DNA from: Syngnathus acus
Lineage: Eukaryota; Chordata; Actinopteri; Syngnathiformes; Syngnathidae
Assembly (NCBI RefSeq): GCF_901709675.1
Contig: NC_051107.1
Span: forward strand, 216,001 to 280,000
DNA length: 64,000 bases
Direction: 5' to 3'
In this document: positions 1 to 14,000 of the stretch, one piece after another
How the letters are laid out: each line of letters starts with the position of its first letter
Numbering within the stretch: the first letter of the stretch is position 1
The notes under the pieces: generated by a model
What the model saw: the letters and a program-made list of their open reading frames with translations, nothing else
Database searches by the model: none
Told to the model about the DNA's origin: nothing
Program-made: the position numbers and the translations under genes

Positions 1-166
1 CGGACCGGTACAGAGTCCGCATTACTGCCGACGCTGCACCGAGCCGCCTGTCGATCTCGCGCTCCATCCTGCCCTCACTCGTGAACAAGACCCCAAGATA
101 CTTGAACTCTTCCACTTGGGGCAGGATCTCATCCCCGATCCGGAGAGGGCATTCCACCCTTTTCCG
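1..166 (-). mobile_element. LINE fragment, Rex3/RTE-like reverse transcriptase (3' part)
   Basis: Read on the minus strand it encodes VECPLRIGDEILPQVEEFKY, LGVLFTSEGRMEREIDRR and AASAVMRTLYRS, the thumb-side end of a fish Rex3/RTE-type reverse transcriptase. It continues past the left edge and overlaps in content the fragment at 37768-38310. Open only as a fragment. Confidence 0.75.
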
Positions 167-632
167 ACACCAACTAGTCACCGCGCATTACGAATTTCAG
201 GACGCCCTTACGACGCTTACAACGCAAAACTACCCAGGTCGAATAAAGTCTTTAAATATATGTGATGAAATACGAAAAACTAACATAAATAATATAAAAA
301 TACGAGAGACGTGTGTTGTAAACAGCAAACAACGCAACTCGAGGCCATCGTAAACCTAGAACCCCCTGTATAGTGAAATCTTTAAAGCTAAACATAATCC
401 ATGTAAATGTTTGTCTTTTGCAAAGCCATACTGTCGCGATTTGATGTTCTATAGGTTTTGTGGGAATCCTTTCAACATTGAAGTACATTATCACACACAT
501 CCTCAAATAGTAACAAACAAGCAAATAAATAAATAAACTGATGCCACCCCATATGGCCTATATTATTACTTTAAATCTTAAATGTTATATCTCAATGTAT
601 GATCCCGAACTGTTTAATATAATTTATTATTA
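167..632. other. non-coding, no recognisable element
   Basis: AT-rich sequence presumed to be ttll12 intron. No exon with family similarity, RNA gene or clear repeat is seen. Confidence 0.4.
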
Positions 633-1230
633 CCGTAATTTTCGGACTAAAGGTCGCTCGGAATATAGGTCGCATTAGCCATAAAATGCACAATAACGTG
701 AAAAAAAACATATAAGTCGCTCCCGAGTATAAGTTGCATTTTGGGGGAAATTTATTCGACAAAATCCAACGCCAATAACAGACATGAACGAGCAACAACA
801 GACTAAGCGATAGGTATGCTAACGTGACATAAACACAAACGAAGAGCTGAGAACGGGCCTGACGTAACATTCAGAGTTATTCAAATAACTATTGCATAAA
901 TAACACGTTTATAAAACCATCTGTGTCACTCCAATTCATTAAATCCATCGATCGTCCTTTATGTCAACAATGGGTGCGCGCCGCTGACGGCGGTTGCACT
1001 TCAAAATATTCCACAGGCCCATATAACGATATATAAATTATATATCAAATAACTATTATATAAGCAATAATGTTATCAAACCATCTGTGTCACTCCAAAT
1101 CATTAAATCCATCGATCGTCCTTTATGTCAACAATGCCGGCCGGGTGCGCGCAGCTGACGGCGCTTGCACTTCAAAATATTCCACAGGCCCATATAACGA
1201 TATATAAATTAGATATCAAATAACTATTAT
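633..1230 (+). mobile_element. MITE family B, 5' part with internal duplication
   Basis: Starts after TA with CCGTAATTTTCGGACTAAAG, the end sequence shared with copies at 20290 and 47580. A ~165-bp internal unit (AAACCATCTGTGTCACTCCA, starting near 913 and again near 1078) is tandemly duplicated. The 3' end is missing; a SINE follows directly. Confidence 0.65.
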
Positions 1231-1590
1231 CCATCCATCCATCCATCCATTTTCTGAACCGCTTAGTCCCCACGGGGGTCGCGGGTGTGCTGGAGCCTAT
1301 CCCAGCCGTCATCGGGCAGTAGGCGGGGGACACCCTGAACCGGTTGCCAGCCAATCGCAGAGCACACAAAGACACACAACCATTTGCACTTGCACTCACA
1401 CCTAGGGACAATTTGGAGTGCTCAATCAGCCTACCAAACGTGTTTTTGGGATGTGGGAGGAAACCGGAGTGCCCGGAGAAAACCCACGCGGGCACGGGGA
1501 GAACATGCAAACTCCACACAGGGTCGGAGGTGAAATGGAACCTCCTAACTGTGAGGCGGACGTGCTAACCAGTTGTCCACAGAGCCACCC
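1231..1590 (-). mobile_element. tRNA-derived SINE with (ATGG)n tail
   Basis: On the minus strand: tRNA-like head (TGGTTAGCACGTCCGCCTC, then a degenerate box B), a conserved body (CTCCCCGTGCCCGCGTGGGT) and a tail of CCAT/ATGG repeats. The same SINE is at 3412, 4000 and 20848. The tail resembles the 3' end of the Rex3-like LINE at 38310, its likely helper. Confidence 0.75.

Positions 1591-1634
<44 letters not shown>
1591..1634. repeat. (TAT)n microsatellite
   Basis: About 14 copies of TAT/ATT directly abut the head of the SINE. Confidence 0.9.
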
Positions 1635-1637
<3 letters not shown>

Positions 1638-1920
1638 TAAAAGGAAAATATCAAATCGTTTTATTTTAAAGAATATTCACTGGAAGTGCAGGCAAATATA
1701 CTACATATGCACATATGGCAAAAATCCCCCTAACTTGAATTAAATGCTAAATTTAGTTTCTGAAACTTGTCTCTGTCGAGCAGTATCAAGTCAACTTAAT
1801 ACCAATTCGCATTTAGAAAGCTGTCGTGAAATGTTCTCATATACCAGAAAGAGCATAAAAATACAAATAAGCAAGTGTTTTGTTTTTTTCACTGATTTTA
1901 CTATTATGTTCAGTGTGCAG

Positions 1921-2073
1921 AAGAGAAGATTCCAGTGTGGTACTTAATGGATGAGTTTGGTTCTCAAGTGCATCACTCTGACCAACCCAGCTGTGCCATG
2001 GCTCCTTTCTTCTTTGCCGAGGCGCAAGCGGCTTTCACTGTACTCTGGCCTCTCGGAGACCTGCAAGAGGGAG
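1921..2073 (+). CDS. ttll12: ttll12 window exon 1
   Basis: Acceptor TGTGCAG precedes 1921. The exon reads [20 protein letters not shown] and continues to WPLGDLQEG, then donor GAG|GTGATG. It enters with two bases of a split codon, so one base must come from an exon outside the window; no matching exon is visible between 1 and 1920. It is the junction of the SET-like region and the TTL domain. Confidence 0.9.
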
Positions 2074-5000
2074 GTGATGGAAAACACGTATTCACGTACA
2101 TCACAAATTAGAGATGGAAAATATGAATAAACCCCGAGACGGGCCCCAGACCATCAACAAGCATTTATCATATTTCCAGATGTGTATTTGACTTCTATTT
2201 TTGGCACAATTGGGAGAGTTTCCTTGTTTTCCTCACAACACACCTAGCTTTTAAGATGTCTGAGCCCTGTTGCAAATAGTGAAAACAACGATGATGAAAT
2301 CTTTACAAATGCTTAAAATTCATAATTCAATCCGTAGATATAGCACACACAGTGATCTCAAAAAGTTTAATATCATTTTAAAGCCGTCTACGGCATTATC
2401 CTGACTAATAAAATGATTACAAAGGATTTGATTAAAAAAATAAAATGATTTACAATTCAGATAGCGACCCTGTGAAAGTAAAAAAAAAAGAAATTTTGAA
2501 TGTATCTTACCTCTCCAATTCAAACCGTTTTATTTTGAAATCACAATGCATTTAGTATTTTTTTAAGACCCCACTGCACATTTTAAGCTATGTCTGTCTA
2601 AAAATGACGGAGACCGCTAAAAAAATGTCAAATAGTATTTTCAAAAAATGCTCATTTTTAATAATTTAATTTTACAGATGAAATAACGCGTGACTTTGCA
2701 TACGGTGAGACAGACCCTCTGGTTAGACGGTGCCGTTTGTTACCATGGTTACCTGCTGATCTTGAAAGCATTTCCCCCCAAAACACAGAGCCTGCGGATT
2801 CATACTATGAGGTGAGGACCATTAATGTGTTCATAGAAATCTTTTCTCCTCAAATTTCCTTTCCGTTGAATTGTTCAATGCATCCCATTCGCATGGCGTC
2901 TGTTGAGGCGGTATTGCACGAGAACAAAGAGCAACTTCCTGTGGACATTCATCCCACCACACTACCCAGGGACAGAACACTCAAGTATGTATTTTCATAT
3001 TAGGACTTGTTGATAAACTCGCCCAACTTGTTTTCAACTTTGTTTCCAGGGTATACTCTGAAATGTCGCAAGTGATCAACAACTTGACGCATGCACGTTT
3101 TGAGGTGACAGAGAACAAGGAGGAGGCGGATATCATTTGGAGCTACAACCACATCAAAGACTACAGGCGAGGGGAATTGTTCATTTCATCATTTCTCATC
3201 AAAAAATTGACAGATATTGATGTTTTTTTTGCACTTTCAAGCGAAAGCTTTGGTCTTTGACAAGCTAGAAATGCAATTATTGAAAGCTCACTGTAGTAAC
3301 AAAAATAATGTAAATCTGACAAAAATAATGATTTCAGAATTTGATAAAAATCAACTATATTATTTATACAATGATAAACAAATAACAAAAATAATAAATT
3401 ATTTGAATTATGGACGGCTCGGTGTCGCACTGGTTAGCAACGTCGCCTCACAGTTAGGAGAATGTGGGTTTGATTCCACCTCCGGCCCTCTCTGTGTGAA
3501 GTTTGCCTGTTCTCCCCGTGCCCGCGTGGGTTTTCTCTGGGCACTCTGGTTTCCTCCCACATCCCAAAAATATGCTTGGTAGGCCGATTGAGCGCTCCAA
3601 ATTGCCCCTAGGTGTGAGTGCGAGTGTGGATGGTTGTTCGTCTCTGTGTGCCCTGCAATTGGCTGGCAACCGGTTCAGGGTGTCCTCTCCCTACTGCCCG
3701 ATGACTGCTGGGATAGGGTCCAGCATGCCTGTGACCCTCGTGGGGTCACAGGCATGTCTATCAGGCATACCGGTTGATAGACATCAAGCGGTATGGATGG
3801 ATGGATGGATGGATGGATGGATGGGTTTTAAGAATATAATTTAAAACAAATCATGAAACAGACCTGCCTTAATTTAGTATTTTTGAGGCACTCTTGGGTG
3901 AGCATTGCCCTTTGTACGGTGGAATTGACTTATGTATCACGATTTTACACACTGGTTTGTTTAACTAAAGCACGTAAATAAATAAATAAAACGAAAATGT
4001 TCAGGGTGTCCCCCGCCTACTGCCCGATGACTGCTGGGACAGGCTCCAGCACGCCCGCGACCGCCGTGGGGACAAGCGGTTCAGATAATGGATGGATGGA
4101 TGGATGGAGCCACAGTTGAAAGCCTTCGATCATCCCAAAAAACACGTTTCTCTGGAGTGTTAGTCACATTTCTAGGGGAAATAGATTTTACCAAAAAACG
4201 AGACCTCGAACAATCCCTAATCGTGTGTGCGTTTGGAAATGTCCTCCGGGTGCGCGCCGCTTTACTCCGCCCATCCACAAACTCAGTTATTGAATCACAC
4301 TTTAGCTTCAATCCTGTCACATTGTGGCCAAAGATCAAATCCGGTCGGATGTTGCGCTTTTTATTGCTGTCAATCCAGGTTGTGCTAGAACAGGGGTGGC
4401 CAACCAGTCAGAGACTAAGAGCCACATTTTTTACTGTGTCATCGCAAAGAGCCACATCATACACATGAGCACACATGAACATCCCCCCCCCACACACACA
4501 CACACACTCACACACACCCACACACACATGCACACTCACACGCGCACACACACACACACCTCTGCTCAGCCAAATTTATTGTGTGACATTATCATGTCAC
4601 GCACCAACATGATAATGACAAATTGACTCCTACAGTACTAAAACCACAGACCAAAGACCACATTTTCAACAATGAACATTGTGTGCATTGTCTCACACAG
4701 ACAAACTCTCAGTTCAACAAATTCCACAAACAAAAACACAAGTTTTTTCACTTACTATGTGTAGCGGGACAGACCATTCGTTTTAGTTTGTCGTTTTCAG
4801 GAGACAAGATTTCAATAACGTCACTGAGGCATTTTTTAACGAACTCATTGTATGGCTTTTTAGCCCGTGCAATGTTCCAAGCCAGTTGAAACAATGCAAG
4901 CGTGACAGTCTGAGTGCTTTGTAATTTTTTTGAAAAACTGTACCTATTTTTCTGTCTGACTTTTCAAAGTGTCCAAACTTGTGCTTGCGAAATTCAGTCC

Positions 5001-8000
5001 CTTTTGGAAAGTCCTTATCGATATTGGCATGAAGTGAGCTGAAGTGGCGCTGAACATTTGAAGCTTTTAAATGCGCTAATGACGTCCGACATATCAGGCA
5101 GAATGGCTTGCCATTGCGTTCAACAAAAAACAACTTTAACTCTGTTAAAAACGTCCTATGTTCATCGTCATATATTCGTTTAGCTGTGCATTTTTTCCTT
5201 GCCATTTTGAGAGCGAAATTGACACTCCTCAAATGGGTTTGTCCCTCCTCCTTTGCGGGATTTCACCTCACGCGCATGCGCGTTTGACCAAGATACCATA
5301 TTGAACTCAAGCGAAGCAAATACGCACAAAAAATAAACACAAATGTTGATATGAACGTAAAAGAGCCGCATGAAACCAGCCAAAGAGCCGCATGCGGCTC
5401 GCGAGCCGCGGGTTGGCCACCCCTGTGCTAGAAGGAAACCACATGCTAAAATACCCTTTGCCACGACTACTACTTCTGCCTACTTTTGGCGCTTGGAAAA
5501 TATTTTTAGTCTGCGATTTTTTTTTTCAATGATTCTAACAGTAAATCAGCAATTGCTTTTGAAAGTACATACTTAGCTCTGTGTGAATGTAATTGTGTGA
5601 ACTTTCCGACAGAAAGTTCAGCACAGAGCGACCGAATGTCATGCTCAACCAATTTCCCTGCGAGAACCTCATCACTGTGAAGGATTGCCTTGCTGCCGTG
5701 GCCCGCAGAGTGAAGGAGGCTTCAGATGTGATACCGAAGACTTTCAATCTCCAAACAGAGCTTCCACAATTCATAAAGCACTATCGAGACAGACAACAAA
5801 GGTTATAATCTTTTTTGTAGTAATGGGAAAATGAAACTTCATATTTGCTTCATGAACCAGTTGATGTATTTTTTAATTCCTCTAGATGGCACTGTTGAGT
5901 TCAATAAAGTGTTCTAAGAAATGGCAAATCAGTTGGCTTTCAGCTCAATGTTAAACAGTGCCATATCGTGGAGGCAAACAATACAACTGGTTCATGAATC
6001 AAATTTGAAGCTTAATTTTCCCGCCAATATTTGAAGCTGTTTTTTTTTGTTTGCTTATTTGATTTTTGTATTTATTGCTATTCTTCAAATCCCACCTGAG
6101 ATTTTTGTTTTTTAGGGGCCAAGATAACCACTGGATATGCAAGCCATGGAATTTGGCCCGTGGAATGGACATACACATCACCAACAATCTGAACTACATT
6201 ATCCGACAGAGAGAGAGTACACCAAAGGTGATGTATATGTCGATGCTTTGATATTTAGAACAATGACTAGAAACAAGGCAATGTTGCCCTGGCGCTACTA
6301 GCACAGTAAGGTTTGGGCAACCTTCCAATTTGGTAATTGCTAGAACGAAAAAGTGTCGCTCCAAAATTGAATGCTACAACACACTTTTAGACGCTCCACT
6401 CTTCATCCATTGGAGTGAGAAACCAGCCCTCCCAGTCTCACAAATTGAAATGTCACACAGGCACTTCGTCAGCGACACTAAAACAAAGGCAACACAAAAT
6501 ATTTAACAGTTAATCATGCCCAAATTATCCAGAACAAAAGGAAGAAACCCAAAGGTCTATTTGGTGGACACCTCAACATCAGAAGTCTGGTCCACAACAA
6601 GGATCAGAATGAATCTCTTTTAACCAGTGTTTGGAATAACGGCGTTTAGAATAACGGCATCAGGTAGCGCAATTATTGTTCCAGTAACGTGGTAATCTAA
6701 CTAATTACTGTTTCCGCCGTGACAACGCAGTTATTGTTACTGAACGTTAAATGTGGTGCATTACTATGAATTGATTGAATAAACTGCGTAATCCTGACCC
6801 AACCTTGGCTGCTCCACACACAAAGTGGAGACTGGGTGGGTTAACAACGAGAAAAGCAATTATGATTGGCTAAGGCAGAGACGTGTTTCATGGTGGTAAC
6901 CAATCGGACCAATGTTTTTACATGCGCTTTACATGCACACGCACACATTCACACACAGCAAACGCACTTTACATTGCTTAACTGTTTACTTTTGAAGGAA
7001 ATACTTAAAGTACAGAATGTCTACCAGACCAGTTGTCTGAGATTGTGAGTTTTATTTACCATATTTTCTGCACCATAAGGCGCACCTAAAAGCCTTTGGT
7101 TTTCTCAAGAAACGAAACTGCACCTTTTAATAAGGTGCGCCTTTTAATAAGGTGCACCTTTTGTGCGGACCGAATTCCAACATATGTAAAGTTGTTTTGT
7201 GTGGCTTCCATAATATACAGGCGTAATATGTAGACGCGATGAACCAGTCAGAGGACATTAGTTTTACGTAGATCGGGGCAATAAAACAATCAGAGGACTA
7301 AACGTAACGCGTGGAATAATAATAATAATAATGATAATTCATTCAATTTATACAGCGCTTTTCAAGTACCCAAAGAGCTTTCAGGGAAAAAAGGTGGGGA
7401 CGTACGGGGGGGGACTAGGGCGAGACAATACGATACGGTTAGAAACAGCGCATCGGTCAGCAGTGCGAAGGAGATGGATGGAGGAGCTGGGGGACGGCGG
7501 AGGTTGTTGAGGTTGGCAGTACGGGAGGTGGAGGTGACGGGGGGGCGGGAGGTAGTCCAGAAAGAGGGGATGGGTGAGCCGTCGGGGAAGTGCCGGTTAA
7601 AAGACAGTCCAGAGCCATGGTGGATGTAGCGCCGACGCCGAAGGATCCCAGCTTTGCTGACAGCGGAAGCAGCAGCAGCAGGGAGACGGTGGTTATTGTT
7701 GAAACGGTGAAGATCAGCAACAGTGTAGATGAGTGAGTGAGAAGTTGGTGGAGTAGGAGCCTGGAGGACCAGAAGTAATAGTCCACGGAGGAGATGAGAC
7801 GTGACAGCAGCTGAAAATAGTCCAGGTAGTATGCTAGCAGTGGCTAGGAGCTGGTTAGCTAAGAGCTGGTGGGCAGTGAGATGTTTGGAAGCAGCAGTGG
7901 ATAGATAGATAGATCTTTGTCATTGGCACATGTACCACGAAATTAAAAGTGCCAACCGATCAGTGCATCTGCTAAAATAAAAAATACAAGCTAAGTCTAT

Positions 8001-11000
8001 ACAAACTAAAAACAACACAAAACAGAACATACACCGTACTTCATGTAACTGTACATGCAAACAAGTGACATGCAATTGCACACCCCCATATTGTTGTTGA
8101 AGTAAGCTAACCTCCTGGACTAGCACGTCCCAAACATGGGTCCGAAGAAGGCACCAGCGGCTCCCCTCTCTTCGGTGGAGGAGGTCGATGATATTAAAAA
8201 GGCGTTGGACTTCCTCACTGAAGAAGTCTCGGCTGTCAGGCTGGAGAAGAAAGCTATCCTTAAGCTGGTTGAGGAGGTTAAAGCTCTCCGCATCCAGAAT
8301 GAGGAAAAGGAAAAGAGAATCACCTTCCTGGAAAGCAGGGTTGCCGACCTGGAGCAGTACACCAGAATTAACGATTAGATCATCTCCGGAGTCAACATCA
8401 AAGCCCGCATTGGCCGCTGGCGAGGGAGGTGAGCCCGGTGAACTGGATGTTAGCTCCATGGAGCAACAGGTGGCTACTTTCCTGCAGTCCAAGGGGATAC
8501 AGCTGGACTGCGACAACAACGAAGCTTGCCACCCTCTGCCCAAGAGGAGCCCCGGGGACAAATCCGCTGTCAACCAAAAACACAAGATTGCACTATTAAA
8601 ACAAGGAAGAAAGTTGAGAGGAACCGACGTCTACATCAATGAGCACCTGACCAAGCGCAACGCTGATATTGCCAAAAAAGCACGCTACCTGAAGAAGCAG
8701 AAAAAAAGGTTATATGACAAATAATGTCCTGTAAAAGTAAATAATAGGAAACTAAAGTATGTAAATCATCCCTGGATCACAAAGGGCTTACAAAATGCCT
8801 GTAAAAAGAAAAATACACTTTACAGAGAATTTATAAGACAGAGAACTAAAGAGTCAGAAAATAAATACAAACAATATAAGAATAAACTAATATTAAAAGA
8901 GCTGCTAGAAAAGAATACTATAATAAAATATTAGATAATAAAAATATCAACACCAAAGAAATATGGAATATAATGAATACTGTAATAAAAAATGGCTCTA
9001 AAAAAATTAATTATCCTAAATATTTTATTATCAATAACACTGAGAAGCATGATATGCAAGCAGTGGCTAACAACTTTAATAAATTCTTTGTAAGTGTGGG
9101 ACCTGATCTGGCCAAACAAATCCCAGATCCAGTAACATCTGAGGAGCAGTGTAATAGTTTAATAGACAGGAATCTGAGCTCAATGTTCCTCAAAGCAGCG
9201 GATGAGAAAGAAATTATAAAGATAGTTTCCCAATGCACAAACAAGACATCCAAAGACTGTGATGACATTGATATGACTGTTGTAAAACGAGTGATTGAGG
9301 GGATTTCTAAACCATTAACATACATCTGTAACCTATCATTTCAGACCGGTATATTTCCAGATAAAATGAAAATAGCAAAAATCATACCTTTGTATAAAAC
9401 TGGGAACAAACACCACTTCACAAACTACAGACCTGTATCATTACTATCACAATTTTCTAAAATACTGGAAAAACTTTTCAATAACCGACTGGACAAATTC
9501 ATAGATAAATATAAATTACCTCTTGACCACCGAGTCCGAGTCCGGCTGTCCATTCTTTCTGTTAATTCATGTGACTGCTTAGTCTTTATTCAAGGCTAAT
9601 TTAGATCAAAATCTAAATAATTACAACAGTTTTGTGATGGCTTTGTCTTTATTAAACATATAAATGAATACAATAAACAGATACTTTCAAGTTTGTTCTT
9701 AGGAACAAAATCGCCTCAACCAAGTCAGCCTTCATCGCGCCGCGCTGATCAGACATGATAAACTTGAGCCCGGAAAACAGGCGCTCTACGCTGACTTGGC
9801 TGATTGGCATTGCTGTTAGTGTCCGACGCGCATTCTCAGCAGCATGATGAAAATAAAATTGAACGTATTTTTTTTATTGTCGGACTCGGTGGACTCGGTC
9901 AAAATCAGCACCGAGTCCGAGTCCGGCAAAAATGACCGAGTCTGACCGAGTCCGAGTTCCCGAGTCTGAGTCCACAGCCCTGCTTGAAATCACCTTTCTT
10001 CTTGTTTGTTGTCAATCGCGCATCGCATTCAGCCATCCTGCCCAACACACTTAGTCAGTAAAATTCATAATTGACGACACATCGTTTGATGCGATGATGC
10101 AATCCTTGATGGTGTGTTATTGTCAAATATTGTTTGTTTTTTAATCTCCATCGCAGACCGGATATCATACGGAGGCCGCCATGACAGTATGCGCAGAACG
10201 GATGCGCAAGACACGTCAATCGCGCATCGCATTCAGCCATCCTGCCCAACACACTTAGTCAGTAAAATTCATAATTGACGACACATCGTTTGATGCGATG
10301 GTGCAATCCTTGATGGTGTGTTATTGTCAAATATTGTTTGTTTTTTAATCTCCATCGCAGACCGGATATCATATGGAGGCCGCCATGACAGTATGCGCAG
10401 AACGGATGCGCAAGACACGTCAGCTATCTAAAGATTATTATTAGTTTCAATTCACAGTTTAATTAGCAGTTTCAATCAGCAAATAACAAAATGCGTATTA
10501 CAGGTAATATTTTATTTCACAACACTTTGCCTTGTTCCTTTCTTCTCTGCTGTTCACTTCAAACACGCTCCATACGAACACAATGCTCTCGTATCAGACG
10601 CTTGCTCGATCACCTGCTCGTTTGCTGTCACAATGTACCCTACACAAATCTGAAACATTTCTCCGCTATTGAGTTTGCTAGCGCATGCGCAGTGATACTG
10701 ACCGGCAGAATAACATCCGGTTGTTCCCATAGATTATCTTTTTTCTGAAATAATTTTACGTTTACGGACTTAAGTAGGAGTCAAAATTTGGGTGCGTATT
10801 ATACATGGGTACAGGCTTTTTTCCAGCATCGACATGCCATTTTTAGGGTGCGTATTATACATGGGGGCGCATTATACATGAAAAAGACGGTACTAAACTA
10901 TCTTCCACCTGCTGGTCGCTAGAACACTAAACATATACCTACACAATATTAATACATACATATACAGTGCCTTGTGAAAGTATTCGGCCCCCTTGAACCT

Positions 11001-14000
11001 TTCAACATTTCGCCACATTTCAGGCTTCAAACATAAAGATATAAAATTTTAATTTTTTGTCAAGAATCAACAAGTGGGACACAATCGTGAAGTGGAACGA
11101 AATTTATTGGATAATTTAAACTTTTTTTAACAAATAAAAAACTGAAAAGTGGGGCGTGCAATATTATTCGGCCCCTTTACTTTCAGTGCAGCAAACTCAC
11201 TCCAGAAGTTCAGTGAGGATCTTTGAATGATCCAATGTTGTCCTAAATGACTGATGATGATAAATAGAATGCCCCTGTGTGGAATCAAGTCTCCGTATAA
11301 ATGCACCTGCTCTTTGATAGTCTCAGGGTTCTGTTTAAAGCGCAGAGAGTACCATGAAGACAAAGGAACACACCAGGCAGGTCCGAGATACTGTTGTGGA
11401 GAAGTTTAAAGCCGGATTTGGATACAAAAAGATTTCCCAAGCTTTAAACATCTCAAGGAGCACTGTGCAAGCAATTATATTGAAATGGAAGGAGTATCAG
11501 ACCACTGCAAATCTACCAAAACAGCCTTCTGGAACGTATTTTGGTCGAAAACCGAAGCTCCACTGTATTTGTAATGGGAAAAATTGATTCGGAATTCGAC
11601 CGATTCCCATCTCGAACCACCTGGAACGGATTGTGGTCAAAAACCAAGGTTTGACTGTATTTTTGCTATTCTTGTTAAAATCACACATGTGAACTGGAAA
11701 TGACAATAATAACACATAGTGAAAGCCAAATTGAGCAAATTGGCTATTTCAGAAGTGTGTGTCACACTGGTAGCCCTTTGCCTTAATCAGTACCCAGGAA
11801 GTAGCTCTCGGTTTGAGAAAGGTTGGTGACCCCTGAAGTAGAGTCTCTGCTGGGCCTTTTTTTAGCAGCTCAGAGGTGTTCACGCTCCAGGTGAAGTCCT
11901 CCTCGATGTGGACTCCCAGGAAGCGGAAGAAGGACACCGTCTCCTCACTGACCCCGTTGATGATAAGTGGTGGAATGTCAGTTTTTTTCCTCCTAAAGTC
12001 AACGACCAGTTCTTGGGTTTTAGCCGTGTTTAGGAGCAGATTGTTCTCTCCACACCACTCCGACAGCTGCACCGCCTCGTCCCTGTAGGCAGACTCATCC
12101 CCCTTTGATATGAGCCCCACCACGGTGGCATCCGCACATAGCTCCCCCGGCTGCTCTAGGTGGGACAGTGCAACATGGAGGGCTGTAGCTACTGCGTCCT
12201 CTGTGGCTCTATTAGCCCTGTAGGCAAACTGGTCGGGGTCAAAACCGGGTGGTGATGTTGTTGCAGTGAGTGGTGTTGGTCGACCCCGACTGTACCCGCA
12301 CGAACGGCAGGTCACAGTGTGCCATGGTGGCACACAACTGAGCCACGGATGGCGAGCTCGCTGGGAGTGGAGGCTCCCCCTGAGGACGCTGGCCGGATGG
12401 CCAGAAAGCTGGGTCAAAGCTGTTGCTGTTGGTGTGGAGGGTGAGTGCACTCATTCGAGTCCAGAGCAAGCGGCCACAGGCTCAGAGCTGGGAGGCAGGA
12501 GGGTCCGGTGGTGGTTTGGCCAGCTGGCTGTTGGCTAGCTGGCTAGCGTGGCTGGTAGTCCGAGGGAGAGGAAACAGATAGGTGCGAGCGGCGCTGCGGA
12601 GATGCGTGGTGGACGGGAGAAAAATAAAAGAAGAGAAGGGCGCACTGAAAACGGGAAAACGCAAAACAAGTAACGGACACAGTCTGGGACAGAAGCGGCA
12701 GTCAACAGACCAGACGCCAGCGTTGCTCTAACCCGGAAGACAACAGACGGTGGGGGAGGGAAGGGGAGAGGGTACGTACCTCCACTGCCATTGATAAATA
12801 AATACTATCGTTTGTGCAAAGAAAACAGCATTAGGACCCTCTAAAATGTCATAGACAAAGACACATGCTTACGAGGCACAATTAGAGCTTTCTGGAAAGC
12901 CAGGATCATTGCAGAAGAGCAACGTGACAACGACGAGAAGGAACTTGGCATGTTTAATGGCGAACTTGCCCAGCTGTTTATTTGGATACAGAAGATGAGG
13001 ACTTGGATGGATTTGCATATGAATATTGATTAACAATAATGAGAGTACAGTAGAGTACATGGTTATAAGTACAATAACGTACAACCGAATTCACTGTCTT
13101 GCTCCCGAGATGTTTTTCGTTTACCGTAAATCATGGCATGCATGCGCCCTATAATGCGGTGTGCTCTATGTGTGGATTAAATACAGAAAAGTCCCAAGAA
13201 TTGAGTCTGCGCCTTTTAACCCGAAGCGCCTTATGGTGCGGAAAATATGGTATTAAATTTAGACTACAGAGTTAAACACACTTTATGTTGTTTAAATGTT
13301 TACTTTTGTTGTGAACAAAATACATGTAAGTACAGGTTGTTTACTTTACCAGTTGTCTCAGGCTGTGAGGGTGTGATTTATTTAATTTGCTACAGTTACT
13401 GTAAACACACTTTATATTGTTTAACTGTTTACTTTTGACGAAAATACTTAAAGAAAGAATGTCTACCAAACCAGTTGTCTGAGATTGGGAGATTTATTTA
13501 TTGAATTAAGACTGCAGAGTTAAACACACTTTATGTTGTTGAAATGTTGTTACTTTTGATGTGAACAAAATACTTCAAGTACAGGATAAACAATGTGCAA
13601 TAAATATTGAAGGTTATGTACAAGTACTTATCTGTTCCGCTCATTTCAACTGACTTGTGAAAACTGGTCAGAAAAATCCAAATTCTTTGACAGATAACTA
13701 GTTACTGTTATTGTAAAGTAATTCAGTTACTAACGCAATTACTTTTTGGATCAAGTAGTGAGTAACTATAACTAATTACTTTTTAAAAGTAACGTTCCCA
13801 ACACTGCTTTTAACTGAATCTACCCTAGACTTTTTAGGACTCACCGAAACATGGTTAACGCCAGTGATATCATCCGAACTGGTCCCCATCCCAGGTTTTA
13901 ACATCTTCAGAAGAGACTGCAACTCCAGAGGGGGGTGGGGGAGTGATATTATTTATTGCGTGATAACTTGATCTATACGCTAATCAATCTACCCCAATGC

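Larger units (their letters stand above)
7059..13250. mobile_element. MITE family C host with inserted LINE, hAT, A and Tc1 pieces
   Basis: Left end CCATATTTTCTGCACCATAA and right end TTATGGTGCGGAAAATATGG are inverted repeats flanked by TA on both sides, the mark of a TA-inserting element. The hAT sequence resumes on the far side (ATTTAGACTACAGAGTTAAA). Cargo: LINE tails, a LINE body, a hAT fragment, MITE A, a Tc1 head, a composite hAT end and a LINE fragment. Confidence 0.75.
6625..13806. mobile_element. large hAT unit carrying nested elements
   Basis: Left end CAGTGTTTGGAATAACGGC and right end ACGTTCCCAACACTG are inverted repeats of a common fish hAT family. Both sides carry the 8-bp duplication CTTTTAAC (6617-6624 and 13807-13814). 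Only the first ~430 and last ~555 bp belong to the hAT; the interior is element C with its own cargo. No hAT transposase remains. Confidence 0.88.

Noticed and set aside
2898-3003. Start codon for a gene at the ATG near 2894
   Set aside because: The coding match begins at the splice acceptor 2908; the ATG lies in the intron.
7920-8585. 221-codon minus-strand frame
   Set aside because: Shadow of the LINE ORF1 on the plus strand; the plus strand has the recognisable coiled coil and ORF1 motifs.
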